The position numbers were made by a program, and so were the translations under genes. The notes under the pieces were generated by a model, which saw only the letters and a program-made list of their open reading frames with translations, did no database searches and was not told where the DNA came from. Below, piece after piece: positions 9,600 through 17,719 of a DNA stretch of 64,000 nt. Position 1 is the first letter of the stretch; every line of letters starts with the position of its first letter. Source of the DNA: Candidatus Methanomethylicia archaeon (GTDB taxonomy: Archaea; Thermoproteota; Methanomethylicia; Culexarchaeales; Culexarchaeaceae); contig JANXEO010000001.1 in the NCBI GenBank assembly GCA_025058215.1, positions 62,001-126,000 of the forward strand. The letters run 5' to 3'.

Positions 9600-9851
9600 A
9601 TAATGCCTTTCTATATAAATCCTAATTCACTTAAGGTACAGATAGCTTTAGCTCTAGAATTGTAGATAAAACGATCGTGGTAAAATATATTAAATCATGG
9701 TTTGTGAACTCTCTGACCTTATTTGTATTGGAGTTAAAAATTTATTGATTAAGACAGGTGTTGAAGCTAACAAGATTATATAAGCAAACAATTTTTACAT
9801 TAATTTCCATGTTATATTCATTCCCCTAAATCTTTTATTACTTAACTAAAT

Positions 9852-10219
9852 TTGGATTTTACCATAAATGTAAATGATAAACCTCCTTCATCATCTGGAA
9901 ATACTATATACTAAAAATCTCTAGTGAATATAAATGTAGAATTATAGAATTCTGAATTCAAGATAAATGTGTTCCTTGAAATTAAATTTTCAATGTTTAA
10001 TTCACCAAAACAAGAATTAAACTATTAATTACGTTACTTTTACCAAGTGCTCTTCATATATGATTCAATTTCATGATAAAAGAAGCTGAATTCCTATATG
10101 AAATAACTATTTTAAATGAATTTGTAACTCCAGGAATTATAAATTTTAAATTTGACAACGTTAAACAAGGAGGAAATCTAAAACTAGTATGGTGCAAAAG
10201 GAATATTACCTTATGCTAA
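9852..10219 (+). pseudogene. Possible decayed coding remnant in a 739-base gene-free gap
   Basis: The gap 9600-10338 has no intact gene. Two frames carry protein-like stretches broken by stops: from 9855, DFTINVNDKPPSSSGNTIY then a stop, followed in the same frame by NINVEL, a stop and NSEFKINVFLEIKFSMF; then, in another frame, an ATG-initiated 48-codon ORF at 10073-10219 containing LYEITILNEFVTPGIINFKF. Alternating hydrophobic and polar residues suggest beta strands, as in a secreted or surface protein. The pattern suggests a gene that has lost its frame by point mutations and a frameshift, but chance cannot be excluded in such AT-rich DNA. The rest of the gap shows no tRNA, repeat array or structured RNA that I can see. 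Confidence 0.3.
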
Positions 10220-10309
10220 TAGGATTACTACTATAATTACCAATCATTAAAATGTAAAAGATTGTTTTGCAAAAACATGTATTTTAAAGTAGTAAAAGTT
10301 TTAAGCAAT

Positions 10310-10319
10310 GTATTTAAAC
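10310..10319 (+). promoter_or_regulatory. TATA box of mer
   Basis: The sequence TGTATTTAAAC around 10309-10319 lies about 25 bases before the ATG at 10339. Archaeal spacing puts transcription initiation at or next to the start codon, so mer is probably expressed as a leaderless or nearly leaderless message. Confidence 0.5.
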
Positions 10320-10338
10320 ATGGTATAATGGTGTTTAA

Positions 10339-11337
10339 ATGAGTAATGTAAAATTTGGTTTAGAACTTCTTCCAGTAACTCCAATACTAGATGTTGTTGA
10401 TGTTTCTAAGCATGCAGAAAATCTTGGTTTTGACGTGATATGGGTAACGGATCATTATAATAATAGGAATGTTTATGTAACGTTAACGTCTATAGCTTTG
10501 AATACTAAGAATATTAAGATTGGAACTGGTGTAGTGAATCCATACGTAGTTAACCCATTATGGACAGCTTCAGCTATAGCTTCAGTTGATGAAATTTCAG
10601 GTGGGAGAGCAATTCTAGGTATTGGAGCAGGAGATAGAGCAACTTTAGAGAAAATGGCTATTGATTGGGGAAAACCCTTAGTAGTTATAAGGGAGAGTGT
10701 GGAAATTATTAGACGTTTACTTAAAGGGGAAGTGGTAACCTTTGAGGGAGAGTTTGTTAAAAGTAGAGGAGCAGCTTTAACTTATAAACCAGTTCATGAA
10801 ATACCTATATATATAGGTGCTCAAGGTCCTAAAATGCTTACTTTAGCATCATCGATAGGTGATGGTATTTTAATAAATGCTTCACATCCAAAGGATTACG
10901 ATTATGCTATTAAAATTATCAAGAAGGCAGCTGGAGATAGATTTAATAAATTAGATATAGTTGCTTGTACAAGTTTCTCAATAGATAAAGATAAAACTAC
11001 AGCTATAAAAAATGTAAGACCAGTAGTAGCATTTATAGTTGCAGGAGCAGGAGAAGATGTGTTAAAGAGACATGAAATAGACGTAGAGAAAGTTAATATC
11101 ATAAGAGATAACCTTTCTAAAGGGAAATTCAAAGATGCAGCTTCAGCTGTAACTGATGATATGATAAATGCATTTTCAATTACTGGAACACCATCAGAAT
11201 GTATTGAAATGATAGATAAACTTATTAAGAAAGGAGTAACACAACTGGTACTTGGATCACCTATAGGGAAAGATAAAAAGGCAGCTCTAGAAATTACAGC
11301 TTCAGAAGTACTAGTACACTTTAAACAAAATAAATAA
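10339..11337 (+). CDS. mer: F420-dependent methylenetetrahydromethanopterin reductase
   Basis: Reduces methylene-H4MPT to methyl-H4MPT with F420H2, the last step of the archaeal methyl branch; cytoplasmic. It is a luciferase-like TIM barrel of 332 residues, the usual length for Mer. Diagnostic stretches are the N-terminal GFDVIWVTDHYNNRNVYVT, then TGVVNPYVVNP, TASAIASVDEISGGRA and LGIGAGD. These match Mer more closely than F420-dependent glucose-6-phosphate or alcohol dehydrogenases, which share the fold. It is the first gene of the C1 island but is transcribed apart from the fwd/ftr group, with its own promoter. Confidence in Mer is high; a related F420-dependent reductase acting on another substrate is the alternative. 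Confidence 0.92.
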   Translation: MSNVKFGLELLPVTPILDVVDVSKHAENLGFDVIWVTDHYNNRNVYVTLTSIALNTKNIKIGTGVVNPYVVNPLWTASAIASVDEISGGRAILGIGAGDRATLEKMAIDWGKPLVVIRESVEIIRRLLKGEVVTFEGEFVKSRGAALTYKPVHEIPIYIGAQGPKMLTLASSIGDGILINASHPKDYDYAIKIIKKAAGDRFNKLDIVACTSFSIDKDKTTAIKNVRPVVAFIVAGAGEDVLKRHEIDVEKVNIIRDNLSKGKFKDAASAVTDDMINAFSITGTPSECIEMIDKLIKKGVTQLVLGSPIGKDKKAALEITASEVLVHFKQNK

Positions 11338-11339
11338 AA

Positions 11340-11345
11340 TTTTTT
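11340..11345 (+). terminator. Possible T-tract terminator after mer
   Basis: Six T residues follow the mer stop codon within 8 bases, in an AT-rich context. T-tracts are the usual intrinsic termination signal of archaeal RNA polymerase. No hairpin is apparent. Confidence 0.3.
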
Positions 11346-11431
11346 ATCAATAAAAAATATCAATAAACATAAATTGAATTATTAATTGCTAAAATAGAGT
11401 TTAAGCTGTATTAACAATTTAGGGGAAATAT

Positions 11432-12046
11432 ATGGATGTATGTTTAATTGTTTTGGCAGGTGGTTCTGGAAATAGGATGAAAGGTTATAAGCCCATTTTT
11501 AAAATTCATGGGAAACCATTGATAAAAATTATCCTAGAGAAAATAATTGATGTATTTGATGAAATATTGATAGTGGTTCGTGAAGAATGGCAAAAAGAAC
11601 TATTAATTAGAGAATTAGATTTCAACGTTAGATATGTTTTTGATATACCATCACTAGAAGGACCATTAGCAGCCATATATGCTGGAGCTTTAAATTCTAA
11701 ATATGAAAAAATAGCTATTGTGCCATCAGATACACCATTCATAAATTCAAGTGTTTTCATTAAAATGAGTACTTATTTAAATGAGGATTATGAAGCTGTT
11801 GTACCCATATGGCCTAATGGATATCTTGAACCACTTATAGCAATTTATCTTAGGAATCCACTCATAGAAGCTTTAAAGAAAGTTATATCTGAAAATGAAT
11901 ATAGGGTGCAATTGCTACTTAAAAATTTAAAAACGAGATATGTAGATGTATATGAACTTGCATTGAATCCAGAGAAAGAATTCTTTAATATAAATACATT
12001 AGAAGAACTTGCATTGGCTGAAGAAATTATAGCTAAAGAACGTTAA
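11432..12046 (+). CDS. mobA: MobA-like molybdenum/tungsten cofactor guanylyltransferase
   Basis: Nucleotidyltransferase of 204 residues that should attach GMP to molybdopterin to give the guanine dinucleotide cofactor. Seen: the N-terminal nucleotide loop LAGGSGNRMKGYKP, the GKPLI segment, EGPLAAIYAG, PSDTPF in the metal-binding position, and a C-terminal NINTLEELA, as in MobA. The protein lies 94 bases after mer, and the tungsten or molybdenum enzyme FwdDB is encoded 6 kb away, so a role in Fwd cofactor synthesis is likely (inference). CofC, another small nucleotidyltransferase of F420 synthesis, is an alternative, but the MobA-like NINTxE(D/E)L ending argues against it. Confidence 0.8.
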   Translation: MDVCLIVLAGGSGNRMKGYKPIFKIHGKPLIKIILEKIIDVFDEILIVVREEWQKELLIRELDFNVRYVFDIPSLEGPLAAIYAGALNSKYEKIAIVPSDTPFINSSVFIKMSTYLNEDYEAVVPIWPNGYLEPLIAIYLRNPLIEALKKVISENEYRVQLLLKNLKTRYVDVYELALNPEKEFFNINTLEELALAEEIIAKER

Positions 12047-13151
12047 TTTCAAACCATTTTACAGGTTTTAAGTAGTCTCTACCACCAGCTTCAAAAGAAC
12101 CCAAAGTTACTTGACAATAATGTTCACCAGTTTTAACATTTTTAACTTCTTCTAATTTCCCTCTAACAATTACTTCTTCACCAGGATTAGCTAAATCTAT
12201 GTATAATCCTTCATAACTCACTACTTTTGCTATTGGTTTAGGAGGAAGATTACCTTCGATAATTTCAACATTATCAATTATGTACGTAGCTGGTATAAAT
12301 ATGGAATCTGTTGAATCAATAACTTTTGCTTTAATCGTTACAACTCCAATAGGTTTGTAGAAAACTTCTTCCCAATATTCTCTTACTTCATGTTCTAATT
12401 TTACTGGATGAACAGAAAATTGTCTACCTCTATACAAAGCTCTATTCCACTTATACTTGCTGTAAAGAAGTAGAGCTTCTTTTAGACTTAATGGATGTAT
12501 TTTAATTATATCATTTGCCCAAGAATAAAGAATTTCACCTTTTGGAAGAGAGAAATTGGAATCTTCTTCATATAATGCTTTTAATGTATTACGAACCTTA
12601 ATTGCATTTGAATAACCATAAACTATTAAATCTATATCGGAATATAGTGTATTATGTATACCTAAAAGTATCGATCCTGTTACTCCTAGAAAACTTAAAT
12701 CAACACCAGATTCACTTGAAATTCTAGTTACAAGCTCTCTAGCTAATTCTTCTAAGGGATCTTTAGGTGAAATAAGTAATTCTCTAAGTCTTTCTTCAGG
12801 TTTATAATGAAAATTTACTTTTTCCTTAGGAATTTCTGTTAATTCAATAGATCTAAAAACATCATACACTATATATTGTGGATAATTCTTTTTCAAAAAG
12901 CTCATGGTTTCTCTAACACCCATAGCACTATAGTATGGTAGTATTCTACCGTATGAAACACCACTTCTAGACCATTTCACCCTTATAGGAGATTCCATGT
13001 GGGGTACGTACTTCAAATATGCTAATACATGATCTCTAGGATGAACACATCCTATAACGCAAAAAATTAAACCATCTATTGATTCTATGAAATCTCTATC
13101 CCTAAATCCTCTATTCAAATTGCTCACAATAAATTCTAAACCTTTAAACAT
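12033..13151 (-). CDS. Archaeal nucleotidyltransferase-domain protein, function unknown (COG1665-like)
   Basis: A 372-residue soluble protein. Its middle holds a polymerase-beta-type nucleotidyltransferase core: GVTGSILLGIHNTLYSDIDLIVYG, with the GS motif and the two acidic residues D-I-D, at about residues 157-180. The N-terminal 130 residues (with CVIGCVHPRDHVLAYLKYVP) and a C-terminal beta-rich part after residue 280 are conserved in archaeal relatives as I recall them, but no substrate is assigned. It overlaps the 3' end of mobA by 14 bases in convergent orientation. It starts at ATG 13151. Function is not inferred beyond nucleotide transfer. Confidence 0.75.
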   Translation of the reverse strand: MFKGLEFIVSNLNRGFRDRDFIESIDGLIFCVIGCVHPRDHVLAYLKYVPHMESPIRVKWSRSGVSYGRILPYYSAMGVRETMSFLKKNYPQYIVYDVFRSIELTEIPKEKVNFHYKPEERLRELLISPKDPLEELARELVTRISSESGVDLSFLGVTGSILLGIHNTLYSDIDLIVYGYSNAIKVRNTLKALYEEDSNFSLPKGEILYSWANDIIKIHPLSLKEALLLYSKYKWNRALYRGRQFSVHPVKLEHEVREYWEEVFYKPIGVVTIKAKVIDSTDSIFIPATYIIDNVEIIEGNLPPKPIAKVVSYEGLYIDLANPGEEVIVRGKLEEVKNVKTGEHYCQVTLGSFEAGGRDYLKPVKWFEINVL

Positions 13152-13240
13152 TATTAAAACTTTAATTCGCTTAATTTTAAAGTATAAAAATAAATATTTT
13201 ACATGTGATAATTCTCTTGAATTTTATGGGTTGATAATTT

Positions 13241-14143
13241 ATGATAATTGGTATAATAACTAGAAATCCTAATAGTTGGTCTTCTCGTAACATTATGAGG
13301 GCAATAGAAGAAATAGGTTGTACACCATTTCCATTTAAATTTAGAGATATCTTATCATTTATAAGCGATAAAAGTATACAGATATTTGCAAAAAATATAA
13401 ACTTAATTAGAGATGTTTCAGCAATAATAGTGAGACCATTTGGTAGAATGAGTTTAGATCAAGCAATATTGAGAATAGACATACTATATGCATTACAGGA
13501 AATGGGAATACCAATAATAAATAAACCTTCAACAATTGAAAAATGTGTTGACAAGTTTAGAGCACTTTACACATTAAAAATTCATGGTTTACCAGTACCA
13601 AAAACTATTGTAACTGAAAGATCTAATATAGCTATTAAAAATCTAAATTTACTAAAGAGTCCATATGTGGTGATAAAACCAATGTTTGGATCTAGAGGTC
13701 ATGGAAGTACAAGAATAAGGCTTAGAGATAGAGATGTATTATGGGAAGTAATAAAAGCTCTCTCATTTGTTGGACACACCATATACATACAAGAATTCCT
13801 ACCACATGGAGGAGTAGATATAAGAGCATTCATTATTGGAGGGAAAGTTATTGCAGCCATGTATCGTAAAGGTCCAAGAGGTATGTGGAAAACGAATATA
13901 GCTCAAGGTGCTGTACCTCAAAGAATAAATAAACTTGAACCAAACATAGAAGAATTAGCTATAAAAGCCACTGAAATTTTAGAGTGTGATATTGCTGGTG
14001 TTGATATTGTAGTTATAGAGGATTCACCGTACATTCTTGAAGTAAATAGTCAACCTGGATGGAAAGGATTGCAAAGTGTTGTTACAGATATGGATATAGC
14101 TAGAGAAATAGTGAAATATGTAATTGAAAAAGCAAGAAAGTAA
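13241..14143 (+). CDS. RimK-family ATP-grasp ligase, MptN/CofF-like alpha-L-glutamate ligase
   Basis: ATP-grasp enzyme of 300 residues. Seen: INKPSTIEKCVDKFRALYTL, typical of RimK ligases, the ATP-binding VIKPMFGSRGHGSTRI, YIQEFLPHGGVDIRAFIIGGKVIAAMYR, and the C-terminal magnesium site ILEVNSQPGWKGLQ. This family adds L-glutamate through an alpha or gamma linkage to tetrahydromethanopterin (MptN), to F420 (CofF), to ribosomal S6 (RimK) or to lysine carrier proteins (LysX). Its position between mer/mobA and mch suggests a C1-coenzyme substrate, so MptN or CofF is preferred; this is context inference. It diverges from the nucleotidyltransferase gene and converges on mch. Confidence 0.75.
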   Translation: MIIGIITRNPNSWSSRNIMRAIEEIGCTPFPFKFRDILSFISDKSIQIFAKNINLIRDVSAIIVRPFGRMSLDQAILRIDILYALQEMGIPIINKPSTIEKCVDKFRALYTLKIHGLPVPKTIVTERSNIAIKNLNLLKSPYVVIKPMFGSRGHGSTRIRLRDRDVLWEVIKALSFVGHTIYIQEFLPHGGVDIRAFIIGGKVIAAMYRKGPRGMWKTNIAQGAVPQRINKLEPNIEELAIKATEILECDIAGVDIVVIEDSPYILEVNSQPGWKGLQSVVTDMDIAREIVKYVIEKARK

Positions 14144-14170
14144 AAAAATATGGTATTAGAGTGTATTAGG

Positions 14171-15127
14171 CTATAATCCAATGGCCTTCTTTAAAATTTC
14201 ATAGTTTATGTATCCGGCCTTAAATATTGACCCAGTTTTAATATTGCATACCATGACAACTGCTGGGGCAAAAACACTTGGATCAAGTTTATATAAGAAG
14301 TCAACTCCCACTTGTAATACTAATTCTGTAAAGGATTTACCATAATCTTTTGATGTTGAGCTAGGAGATTTATCTACGAATTCTTTAAGTTCAACATCGT
14401 TTGGGAAATCCACATTATAAAATGTTGAACCTCCATATAATAGCATGTCATTAGTTTTACCCAGCATAACCATTGAACTTGGATGTGGTGGTGCTATTGG
14501 GCATACGCCAAATCCATACTTTATATTCTTTATTTTAAAACCTAATACATGGAATTTGTGTATACCAGTTTCAACAATTCTAGCACTTACCTGTATAGAT
14601 CCAGCAATACTACTTGGTGAAGCAACAGCTAAATATAGATTTTCAGGTTTAACACCACTAGATTCACTTATAAATTTAACAACTTCTTCAGTAGGAAAAG
14701 CTTCGGTTTCAAGAACTAAAACAGCTTCATCAGAGACTTCAGAATACCCTAATTCTTCATACAATTTCTTAGGTTTTCTTGCAAGAGCTCTAGCAGGTCC
14801 ACTAGCATTAGCAAAGAAATCTCCAACCTTTATTCTCCACCCAGCAAGTTGCGAAGCCATACATGATTCAATAGGATAATCAGTATATACTAGAACAGCT
14901 GGGAAAGCAATGGAATCTATATTAAAGCTGGTTAATTTAACTTCTCCCAATCCACCTAAACACAATTTAGACAATATTATTCCAGCTTCCCATCCACCAG
15001 GAGCTTTCAATCCCATATCGATAATTGTAGCTCCACCAATTTTCATTGAAGTTATCTGTAATTCCTTTTCCCTCTTAAGAGCATCCATTACAATCTCTAC
15101 AGCTAATTTATTCATAGATTTACTCAA
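14171..15127 (-). CDS. mch: Methenyltetrahydromethanopterin cyclohydrolase
   Basis: Interconverts formyl-H4MPT and methenyl-H4MPT, the third step of the methyl branch. The protein is 318 residues, the usual length. Family stretches seen are GGWEAG near residue 40, CLGGLGEVKL, CMASQLAGWRIKVGDFFANASGPARALA, KKLYEELGY, and API-PPHPSSMVMLGKTNDMLLYGG toward the C-terminus. It is the last gene of the minus-strand operon ftr-mtd-fwdDB-fwdA-fwdC-mch and overlaps the end of fwdC by 8 bases, so translation is probably coupled. No unusual feature is seen. Confidence 0.95.
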   Translation of the reverse strand: MSKSMNKLAVEIVMDALKREKELQITSMKIGGATIIDMGLKAPGGWEAGIILSKLCLGGLGEVKLTSFNIDSIAFPAVLVYTDYPIESCMASQLAGWRIKVGDFFANASGPARALARKPKKLYEELGYSEVSDEAVLVLETEAFPTEEVVKFISESSGVKPENLYLAVASPSSIAGSIQVSARIVETGIHKFHVLGFKIKNIKYGFGVCPIAPPHPSSMVMLGKTNDMLLYGGSTFYNVDFPNDVELKEFVDKSPSSTSKDYGKSFTELVLQVGVDFLYKLDPSVFAPAVVMVCNIKTGSIFKAGYINYEILKKAIGL

Positions 15128-15992
15128 TTTCTACAACCTCCTTAATAACTTCTTTATATGGTTTCAACAATTCTTCATTATCTTGTAGGGATATATATAG
15201 CATTCCCCTCCCTCCAACAATTACATCTGCTATAAATACCATGAAAGGTTTTGGAAAAACAACTTCTCTAACTTTTATTGATGGAACTATGGAATCAACA
15301 TAAAAACTTGGAAGAATACCTTCAACACGACCACCTATGATAATTCTTCCACCAATCATTCTAGAACCTGGATATATGTGGCAATTACCACGAACAATTA
15401 TAGTACCTCCAGTCATATACGATCCACAAAGCATACCAACATTACCATCAATTAAAATCCTCCCACCTTTCATACCAACACCCACCTGTGAACCAGCATT
15501 ACCATGTATGACTATTGAACCTCCAGACATCCCCTTACCAAGTTTTTCTCCAGGAAGTTTTCCGCCAATACAATCACCACAATCTTTAAAGACTTCTATA
15601 CTTCCACCCTTCATTTTTGCACCAATATAACTTCCAGCTCTACCTTCAACAGTTATTGATCCATTAGACATTTTGTAGCCTATAAAATGTCCAACATCAC
15701 CTTTAACAACGATTTTACCACCATTCATTTTATAACCTAAATACCTCAATTTATTAGTGTTAAAACCATTGACTATAATTTCTATACTGTTAACATCTTT
15801 AGGTGACGATGCAGGACCATCCACTTCAAATAAATCTTCAATAGTAGCTTCTCTACCACCCTCAAAAACTTTAAATTTCTTAATTTCATCTAAACTTTTG
15901 CCAATAAATTTATCTGGAGAAATATTTCTTACATCTATTGGTACAATAGATGCCCTTTTTAATTTAAAGATATAAGTGTATTTAGTGCTCAT
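15120..15992 (-). CDS. fwdC: Formylmethanofuran dehydrogenase subunit C
   Basis: Structural subunit of the Fwd complex, which reduces CO2 to formate and attaches it to methanofuran. About 290 residues. The central part, roughly residues 80-230, is a right-handed beta-helix built from repeats of the form (G)-x-(M/K)-x-GG-x-I-x-(V/I)-x-G (for example YKMNGGKIVVKGDVG, KMKGGSIEVFKDCG, GMKGGRILIDGNVG), as in glutamate synthase alpha domains. The frame is open to a GTG at 16001, but GAGGTG there is the ribosome-binding site and the ATG at 15992 has the right spacing. It follows fwdA directly. Confidence 0.94.
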   Translation of the reverse strand: MSTKYTYIFKLKRASIVPIDVRNISPDKFIGKSLDEIKKFKVFEGGREATIEDLFEVDGPASSPKDVNSIEIIVNGFNTNKLRYLGYKMNGGKIVVKGDVGHFIGYKMSNGSITVEGRAGSYIGAKMKGGSIEVFKDCGDCIGGKLPGEKLGKGMSGGSIVIHGNAGSQVGVGMKGGRILIDGNVGMLCGSYMTGGTIIVRGNCHIYPGSRMIGGRIIIGGRVEGILPSFYVDSIVPSIKVREVVFPKPFMVFIADVIVGGRGMLYISLQDNEELLKPYKEVIKEVVEIE

Positions 15993-15997
15993 CTTCA

Positions 15998-17719
15998 TCA
16001 CCTCAAATAAGTTTTAATGGTAATTTCCATAGGATTTTTTAATTCACGTTTATCTATTATGAAGTTTTCAAGAGCTATAGAATAATATTGTTTAAACATC
16101 AATTTCAACTTTTCATATAATTCCTTAGTTATATCTTCAGGTATCTCGGGTTTTACATAAAAGTTCTTACCATAAATAGTTTTAACAATTTCACCATTTT
16201 TCACAACTATTTCACCATCTTTTATAGTCATGTAAGTTTTTCTAAAGGCTTTAACAACTTTTTCATAATCTCTACTGAAATCGATTTCCCTTGGATTAAT
16301 ATCATATATCGCTATATCAGCATCAGCACCTTCACCTAAATGACCTTTAATCTTATCTAAACCAAATAGTTTTGCTGGATAAGATCTAGTCATGGCAATT
16401 ATTTCGTAAAGGTTGAGTTCTCTATCAATGGATGGTAATACACATCTCTTTAAAGCTTTCTTATTTAATTGTTTCATGAAATCATCTCTAGCTTTACGGC
16501 TCATAAGCCAACTAATCAAAATCGGGTAATCTACAAAGGGACCTCCATTAGGATGATCTGTAGTTAAGAAAACTCTCCATAAATCCTTAGCTAACAATAT
16601 TACTTCAAGACCTATAGCCCACTGTATAGTGTTTACATAGCTTTTTTTACGGTACTTATATGGAACAACACCTGAAGAAGCTTCAATCTCAGTATCAGTA
16701 GTACTCCACTTCCAACGTGTAAGATGGTATAGTACAAACTCAAATGGTGCATCTGCAGTCATGGTTGTTGCAGGTCTACCTGGAATTACTTGACCTATAT
16801 CTAGAGTAACATATGGATTTGCATTCAGCTCTTTAGCTATATATTCTCCCCCACTTTCTAATGTATTCCATGAATCACCTTTATAACCTGTAAATTGAAC
16901 ATGTGTAATATGTAATGCAGGTTCTTCTGAAACTCTTGTTATAGCTCCAGTTAAACCAATAGTTTTAATAGTTGTGAGATAATTTCCAGGATAACCAAGC
17001 CTATTACAATGTACATGAACTTTATGTGGCACATTTAATAATTGAGCAGATTCAGCAACAGATTTAATTATATCTCTTGGAGTTAAATTGTATCCTGGAA
17101 GTTGATCATCTATATCTAAACCAATACCTTTAACCATCCAAGCCATATCAGAACCTGCATCAACAATTTTTAAAGCATAAGTTTTAGTTGCATATAATAA
17201 CCAACCTAAATATGCTGAAAGAATATCTCTTAAACCCTCTTGAATTAAATCCAATAATATCCAATTGGAATCTACGAGTACAAATGCCATTTTATCAATT
17301 ATTGGAATAGAATTCAATTCTTCATGTGTATGTCTAGTTTTTATTGGTGGTGTAGCAGGTTCAGCTACAAAAGTGTATCCCATTCTAGCATATTCATACC
17401 CAATTTTGAAAACATTTGGAACTGTAAGACCAGTTTCAGCTCTTCTATATGGTAGTTTATGAGGGATATTTGTTAAATAATGATCTTCAGGTCTAATAAG
17501 TCTACCAATATTAACTTTAGGACCAGCTATATGTGAATGTATATCTATACCACCGGAAACTACAATCTTACCTTTAGCATCTACAACTACAGCTTTATTA
17601 ATATCAATTTTAGAGGGATCAACGATTTTCCCATATTTAACTCCTATATCCATTTCTTCACCATTAATATTATTAAGTGGATCGTAAACAATACCATTCT
17701 TTATTAATATTTGAGTCAT
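15998..17719 (-). CDS. fwdA: Formylmethanofuran dehydrogenase subunit A
   Basis: Amidohydrolase-type subunit that condenses formate with methanofuran. 573 residues. The binuclear metal site is visible: HSH at residues 61-63 (the same numbers as in characterised FwdA), a lysine in YALKIVDAG (residue 184) in place for the carboxylated lysine, histidines in VHVHCNRLG and LHITHVQ, and the aspartate of TTDHPNGG. The N-terminal ILIKNGIVYDPLN and C-terminal GEGADADIAIYDINP are standard for the fold. It overlaps the stop of fwdDB by 4 bases, which indicates translational coupling. Identity is secure. Confidence 0.96.
   Translation of the reverse strand: MTQILIKNGIVYDPLNNINGEEMDIGVKYGKIVDPSKIDINKAVVVDAKGKIVVSGGIDIHSHIAGPKVNIGRLIRPEDHYLTNIPHKLPYRRAETGLTVPNVFKIGYEYARMGYTFVAEPATPPIKTRHTHEELNSIPIIDKMAFVLVDSNWILLDLIQEGLRDILSAYLGWLLYATKTYALKIVDAGSDMAWMVKGIGLDIDDQLPGYNLTPRDIIKSVAESAQLLNVPHKVHVHCNRLGYPGNYLTTIKTIGLTGAITRVSEEPALHITHVQFTGYKGDSWNTLESGGEYIAKELNANPYVTLDIGQVIPGRPATTMTADAPFEFVLYHLTRWKWSTTDTEIEASSGVVPYKYRKKSYVNTIQWAIGLEVILLAKDLWRVFLTTDHPNGGPFVDYPILISWLMSRKARDDFMKQLNKKALKRCVLPSIDRELNLYEIIAMTRSYPAKLFGLDKIKGHLGEGADADIAIYDINPREIDFSRDYEKVVKAFRKTYMTIKDGEIVVKNGEIVKTIYGKNFYVKPEIPEDITKELYEKLKLMFKQYYSIALENFIIDKRELKNPMEITIKTYLR

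Noticed and set aside
9600-9850. Structured RNA gene in the gap before mer
   Set aside because: No cloverleaf, kink-turn pair or GC-rich stem stands out; AT content is uniform.
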